From NCBI GenBank assembly GCA_011523655.1, contig WTGH01000027.1, positions 1 to 64,000 of the forward strand: DNA of 64,000 nt, read 5' to 3'. Both the position numbers and the translations under genes were made by a program. This DNA comes from Rhodospirillaceae bacterium (GTDB lineage Bacteria > Pseudomonadota > Alphaproteobacteria > Bin65). Below the pieces are notes generated by a model. That model did not search any database, was not told the DNA's origin, and worked only from the letters and a program-made list of their open reading frames with translations. Positions 60,461 through 64,000 of the stretch are shown piece after piece (position 1 is the first letter of the stretch; the number at the start of each line of letters is the position of its first letter).

Positions 60461-60515
60461 GTTTCCAATTGGCCCGAGGAAGGCGAGGAACACATGGCCC
60501 AGATGAAGGGCGGAG

Positions 60516-61265
60516 ATGGTCGATAGCACGCCCGCGCCGTCAGCGCAAATCATCGGCTATGCCGATGTTGCCGCCCTCGCCAACGTGGAGCGATCGCCAC
60601 GGCTCGACGAAAGGGACAGGGCATGTGTCCGCGGGCTGCTGCGGGCGTGGTCCGAACATGAGGGGCTGACCTTCAAGCAATGGCAGATGGCATCAGCCCT
60701 GGCCCGGAAGGGCGGAACACAACCGCAGCACGGCGGGCGGTATGTTCTCACGAAAGCGCCGGACGGCCGATGGTGGCTCGATACGTCATCCCATCGGCAG
60801 GCGTGCCGCGGTCGGAAGTCGGGGCTGGGGCGCCGCTACCGGACGCGCGAGCGCGACGAACGAATCGGGCGCTGGATCAACACAGGCAAGTACTCAGTGC
60901 TTCAGGTCGCCGTTCATTGCGGGCTGCACCCGACGACGGTCTGGAGGATTGCCAGCCGGGCGCGCGGCGGAAGCGGTTTCTGGCGCGGGCCGGAGCGCCA
61001 ATGGCCGGTATTACGTCCACACGCGCAATTGCGCGAACCATATATGAGAGCACCAAGTGCGCGACCTCCTGTCACCGGACCTCGCAACCTTGTCTTGTTC
61101 AACGCCCTGATTCGATGGTGCGGCCTCAAAACCGTCCGCCGGCTGCCGGATGAAGCGGTGAAAGCCGAGGCCGAACGACTAAATGCGGGCTGCGATCCGC
61201 CCCTGCCGGCCCGCCGGGTGCAGTCTGTTGTTCGCAGCGTGCTGCGATATCGAAGGAGTTGGTAA
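60516..61265 (+). CDS. Element-encoded replication/regulatory protein (unassigned)
   Basis: The 249-residue protein is not clearly assigned. Its middle has a helix-turn-helix like those of resolvases (YSVLQVAVHCGLHPTTVWRIASRAR, about residues 125-150). The last about 60 residues (FNALIRWCGLKTVRRLPDEAVKAEAERLNAGCDPPLPARRVQSVVRSV, read in order) resemble the PriCT helical domain found at the C-terminus of primases and replication initiators. No primase catalytic domain is present. GGGCGGAG precedes the ATG. It may be a small replication initiator or regulator of the element. Confidence 0.55.
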   Translation: MVDSTPAPSAQIIGYADVAALANVERSPRLDERDRACVRGLLRAWSEHEGLTFKQWQMASALARKGGTQPQHGGRYVLTKAPDGRWWLDTSSHRQACRGRKSGLGRRYRTRERDERIGRWINTGKYSVLQVAVHCGLHPTTVWRIASRARGGSGFWRGPERQWPVLRPHAQLREPYMRAPSARPPVTGPRNLVLFNALIRWCGLKTVRRLPDEAVKAEAERLNAGCDPPLPARRVQSVVRSVLRYRRSW

Positions 61266-61266
61266 C

Positions 61267-61509
61267 GTGCGCCGCCCTTGCCCGTCCTGCGGCTTCGTGA
61301 ATGTCGGCCGCCGCCGCGCCTGCTTGGGCTGCCGTGCTGCCCTGCCCGACCCTGCCGAGCATCTGCAGCACGCGCCGGGCGGCGAAGGCGGCGCACCCCG
61401 GCACGGTGAGGGCCGCGGGGACCCCTGCCTGGAGTCTGGGCGTGCCGGGGAGCGTCGCCGGAGGGGGGCTCGAATCCACACACTACACCGCGATGCGCGC
61501 GCTGATTGA
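61267..61509 (+). CDS. Small zinc-ribbon protein
   Basis: This 80-residue frame begins with GTG immediately after the preceding stop and encodes RRPCPSCGFVNVGRRRACLGCRAAL, a clean CxxC-x12-CxxC zinc ribbon. Small zinc-ribbon proteins are frequent in phage genomes. The C-terminal half is low-complexity and overlaps the terminase gene in another frame, so the protein may be shorter in effect. No function can be given. Confidence 0.5.
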   Translation: MRRPCPSCGFVNVGRRRACLGCRAALPDPAEHLQHAPGGEGGAPRHGEGRGDPCLESGRAGERRRRGARIHTLHRDARAD

Positions 61510-63001
61510 CTATCTGGGTAGCCTCACGATGACCGGCGGCGACCGCGACGGGGAGCCGTTCACGGTCCTGCCGTGGGAGTCCCGGTTTATCCGCGGGGCC
61601 TTCCGGGTGAAGGGACCGGCCGCGGTGAGCTTGGGCCGGGGCAACGGGAAATCGGCGCTTGTCGCCGGGATCGCGACGGCGGTTGCGGACCCGGAAGGGC
61701 CGCTGCACGGTCGCCGGCGCGAGGCCGTCGCCGTCGCTTCGTCGTTTGATCAATCGCGGATCATCTTCGAGGATGTGTTGGCGTTTCTCCGGGAGCGGCA
61801 CGATTTGAGCGACCGGAAGGTTTGGCGCGTGCAGGACTCCGCCAACCGGGCGGTTGTCGAATACCGGGGGACTGGCGCGCGGGTGCGGTGCGTCGGGAGC
61901 GACCCGGCGAAGGCGCACGGCCTGCGGCCGTTCCTGGCGCTGTGCGACGAGCCTGCACAATGGGACGGGGCGAAACAGGACCGGATGCTTGCGGCGATCA
62001 AGACGGGCATGGGCAAGGTTCCCGGCTCAAAGATGATCGCCCTGGGCACGCGGCCAGCCGACTCCGAACACTGGTTTGCGAAAATGCTGGCCGGTGGCGC
62101 GGCGTATGCGCAGTGCCACGCGGCCCGGCCAGACGATCCGCGGTTCCATCTGCGCACCTGGCGGCGGGCGAATCCGTCGCTGGACCATCTGCCGTCGCTG
62201 GTAGAGGAAATCCGCGACGAAGCCTCTGCGGCGAAGCAGGACGAGTCTTTGCTCGCCGGCTTCGAAGCGCTGCGGCTCAACATGGGCACGAGCGACTCCG
62301 CGGTCGCCGTGCTGATCGGGGCGGCGCTGTGGCGGGACATAGAGGGCGAGGCCGAACGATCAGGGCCGCTGGTCTGGGGAATTGACCTTGGCACGAGCGC
62401 AGCACAAAGCGCCGTCGCGGGCTTCTGGCCGGAGACCGGGGCGCTGGCGTGCATGGCCGCCTTCCCGGATTCGCCATCCCTGGCCGCGCGCGGCCTGCAT
62501 GATGGCGTCGGGAATCTCTATACGGAGTGCGCGCGGCGAGGTGAGCTGATCCAGACGCCGGGCCGGGCAACGCACATTCCCACGCTGCTGGAAACCGCTC
62601 TGGCGCGCTTCGGCCGGCCGGCTCTGATCGTATCCGACCGATGGCGCGAGGCGGAATTGCGAGACTCCCTGGATGCTGCCGGTGTGCCGGCCGCCCGGTT
62701 GGAAGTCCGCGGCATGGGCTACCGAGATGGTGCCGAAGACGTCCGTTCCTTCCGGCGCGCCTGTGCCGAGAAGAAAGTCGTGCCGCAGCCGTCGCTGCTG
62801 CTGCGCTCGGCTATGGCCGAAGCGCGGACGATCAGCGATCCGGCCGGCAATTCGAAACTGTCCAAGGGAACCCAAGGAGGCCGCCGGCTCCGGGCGCGAG
62901 ACGATGCTGCTGCCGCTGCGATCCTGGCTGTCTCGGCAGGGTGTCGAACTCCGGTTCGCACCCCGCGACCGGCGCGGTTCTTCGTCGCCGGTGCAGCATG
63001 A
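61406..63001 (+). CDS. Phage terminase large subunit
   Basis: The terminase large subunit is the ATP-driven motor and nuclease that packages DNA into capsids. The 531-residue protein has a Walker-A-like SLGRGNGKSALVAG (about residue 75), a Walker B region RPFLALCDEPAQW, and a C-terminal RNase-H-like nuclease domain starting WGIDLGTSAAQSAVAGFWP with the acidic residue in ALIVSDRWREAEL. GTG at 61406 is tentative; ATG at 61493 lies closer to the conserved beginning (RALIDYLGSLTMTGGDRDGEPF). It overlaps the HNH gene (ATGA). No small terminase gene is seen beside it. Confidence 0.88.
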   Translation: MRAAGTPAWSLGVPGSVAGGGLESTHYTAMRALIDYLGSLTMTGGDRDGEPFTVLPWESRFIRGAFRVKGPAAVSLGRGNGKSALVAGIATAVADPEGPLHGRRREAVAVASSFDQSRIIFEDVLAFLRERHDLSDRKVWRVQDSANRAVVEYRGTGARVRCVGSDPAKAHGLRPFLALCDEPAQWDGAKQDRMLAAIKTGMGKVPGSKMIALGTRPADSEHWFAKMLAGGAAYAQCHAARPDDPRFHLRTWRRANPSLDHLPSLVEEIRDEASAAKQDESLLAGFEALRLNMGTSDSAVAVLIGAALWRDIEGEAERSGPLVWGIDLGTSAAQSAVAGFWPETGALACMAAFPDSPSLAARGLHDGVGNLYTECARRGELIQTPGRATHIPTLLETALARFGRPALIVSDRWREAELRDSLDAAGVPAARLEVRGMGYRDGAEDVRSFRRACAEKKVVPQPSLLLRSAMAEARTISDPAGNSKLSKGTQGGRRLRARDDAAAAAILAVSAGCRTPVRTPRPARFFVAGAA

Positions 63002-63300
63002 GCCGAAACCACGCTCGGCTTCATGCGGCGCGATGGGCGCGGATCCGCAAGGCCGTCCTGGACCGCGACGGCTGGCGGTGCGTCCAGTGCGGCGCAGCCG
63101 GTCGACTCGAGTGCGACCATGTCGTCCCGCTTCATGTGGACCCGAAGCAGGACCCCTACGACCCGGCCAACCTTCAAGCCCTTTGCCGAGGCTGCCATGT
63201 CGAAAAAACCCGCCGCGAAAACAGGCGCGAGCGGACGCCGGCAGAAGCCGCGTGGGATGATTTCGTGGCCGAATTGACGGGCGGGAGGGGTGCCATTTGA
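62998..63300 (+). CDS. HNH endonuclease
   Basis: The 100-residue protein is a small HNH nuclease: VLDRDGWRCVQCGAAG with a CxxC zinc pair, LECDHVVPLHVDPKQDPYDPANLQALCRGCHVEKTRRE with the His-Asn-His core and second CxxC pair. In many HK97-type phages an HNH nuclease encoded near the terminase is needed for specific DNA cleavage during packaging. It overlaps the terminase gene by four bases. The match is clear and the length is normal. Confidence 0.93.
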   Translation: MSRNHARLHAARWARIRKAVLDRDGWRCVQCGAAGRLECDHVVPLHVDPKQDPYDPANLQALCRGCHVEKTRRENRRERTPAEAAWDDFVAELTGGRGAI

Positions 63301-63447
63301 CCCCCCTCAACCCGGTAATTGCCATAATAGTTGCGCTGTAGCGCGCAACCTGTTGAGAAACAATGACTTTCAGTGCAGATTTTCGTTGACCGCAGGCCGG
63401 AAATCGGCAAGCGTTCGCGCAATGTCGATCTCTTCGAGGAACACGAA

Positions 63448-64000
63448 ATGACAAAAGCGCAAAAGCGCCTTCGCGAGCTTCGCGAGCGCCAGTCCAAAGA
63501 CCGCCAGCGCATGGCCGAATTGGCGATGGCGGAGGGCCTGACGGACGAAACCCGCGCCGAACTCGATACGCTGGAAAAGGGCGTCCCGGACCTGGAGCGC
63601 CAGCTTCGGGCCGCGGAAACCGCCGTCGCGGCGGAAGAGGATGAGGGCGAGACCCGCGCCAAGGCGGAAGGCGACCTGCCGGACGGCGAAATGCGCGAGC
63701 GCCTGGAACTGCGAAGCAAGGCCAGTCTCACGGCCTTCCTGCGGTCGGCGATTTCCGGCAAGCGCCTGGACGGCGCGGAAGCCGAACTGCGCGAAGCGGC
63801 CGGCGCCGAAGGCATCCCGCTGGAACTCTGGGACGTGCCGGCGCGCCGAAGCATGGAACATCGGCAGGACGACGCGACGGCCGCGCCCGGCACGGTCGGC
63901 GTCAATCTCGACCCCATCAGGCCGATGATCTTCGCCAACAGCATCGCGCCGCGCCTTGGCATTGAGATGCCGAGAGTATCGAGCGGCACCTACGCCACCG
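63448..64000 (+). CDS. HK97-type major capsid protein, 5' part (partial)
   Basis: The frame from ATG 63448 (GAGGA lies nine bases upstream) runs off the window after 184 residues. The first about 75 residues are a charged coiled-coil (KRLRELRERQSKDRQRM, LTDETRAELDTLEKG), as in the scaffold-like delta domain of HK97 capsid precursors. From about residue 90 the sequence turns into the capsid fold beginning (ASLTAFLRSAISGKRL, LDPIRPMIFANSIAPRLGIEMP). No portal or protease gene precedes it, which is unusual for a normal prophage order. Confidence 0.8.
   Translation, partial: MTKAQKRLRELRERQSKDRQRMAELAMAEGLTDETRAELDTLEKGVPDLERQLRAAETAVAAEEDEGETRAKAEGDLPDGEMRERLELRSKASLTAFLRSAISGKRLDGAEAELREAAGAEGIPLELWDVPARRSMEHRQDDATAAPGTVGVNLDPIRPMIFANSIAPRLGIEMPRVSSGTYAT

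Overview
This is a 64 kb stretch of high-GC, gene-dense DNA from an alphaproteobacterium. The lineage call is inferred from GC, codon use and gene content; a Rhodospirillales-like, possibly marine or host-associated relative is plausible but not shown. No rRNA and no complete tRNA are present. Two metabolic programmes dominate: demethylation of N-methylated compounds (probably glycine betaine) through a corrinoid/tetrahydrofolate methyltransferase system, and lithotrophic oxidation of thiosulfate.

Layout. 0-5.7 kb: the 3' part of katG, the preT-preA dihydropyrimidine dehydrogenase pair, and a cobalamin riboswitch ahead of the cobalt transporter genes cbtB-cbtA. 5.9-7.5 kb: a lower-GC acquired gene with a HEPN-like motif, abutting a 5'-truncated and frameshifted peroxiredoxin. 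7.5-18.1 kb: an enoyl-CoA hydratase, then corrinoid protein, DUF1638, a small virulence-factor-domain protein, methyl-THF:corrinoid methyltransferase and a RACo-like reactivator. Convergent to these lie an MttB-superfamily methyltransferase and a dimethylglycine dehydrogenase-like flavoprotein, separated by 670 bp of unusual TGTCA repeats and palindromes. 18.3-22 kb: a Phd/VapC pair, purB, an exported protein and a VOC protein. 22-22.9 kb holds no convincing gene but has DnaA-box-like words, a UUCG-rich structured segment and strong hairpins.

23-32 kb is a periplasmic sulfur-oxidation island (soxS and a GlcG/HbpS gene divergent from soxXYZAB-ccdA, two exported accessory genes, two tandem SoxW-like thioredoxins). 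soxCD is absent here. 32.3-48.4 kb is a cytoplasmic sulfane-sulfur oxidation locus: TusA, an HDAC-like hydrolase, a YeeE/YedE (SoxT-like) sulfur importer, the lipoate-assembly set LipS1-LipT-LipS2-sLpl, a glutaminase-dead GATase-like protein, DsrE3C, the sHdr complex (HdrC1-B1-A-hyp-C2-B2), a small unknown protein and the lipoate-binding protein LbpA. A YhaV/PrlF toxin-antitoxin pair splits the lipoate and sHdr operons. The expected flow is: Sox proteins activate thiosulfate and hold the sulfane sulfur on SoxYZ; the YeeE/YedE protein imports sulfur; TusA and DsrE3C relay it; sHdr oxidises it with LbpA as the dedicated lipoyl partner.

48.4-58.4 kb: a second dimethylglycine dehydrogenase-like flavoprotein, a luciferase-like monooxygenase, and a LysR-controlled GltS-type transporter / amidohydrolase / COG0523 GTPase operon. 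From 58.7 kb to the end is an integrated element beside a 3' tRNA-Lys fragment: integrase, AlpA-like protein, a replication-like protein, zinc-ribbon protein, terminase, HNH nuclease and the start of an HK97 capsid gene. It is a compact prophage or a capsid-encoding phage satellite, cut by the window end.
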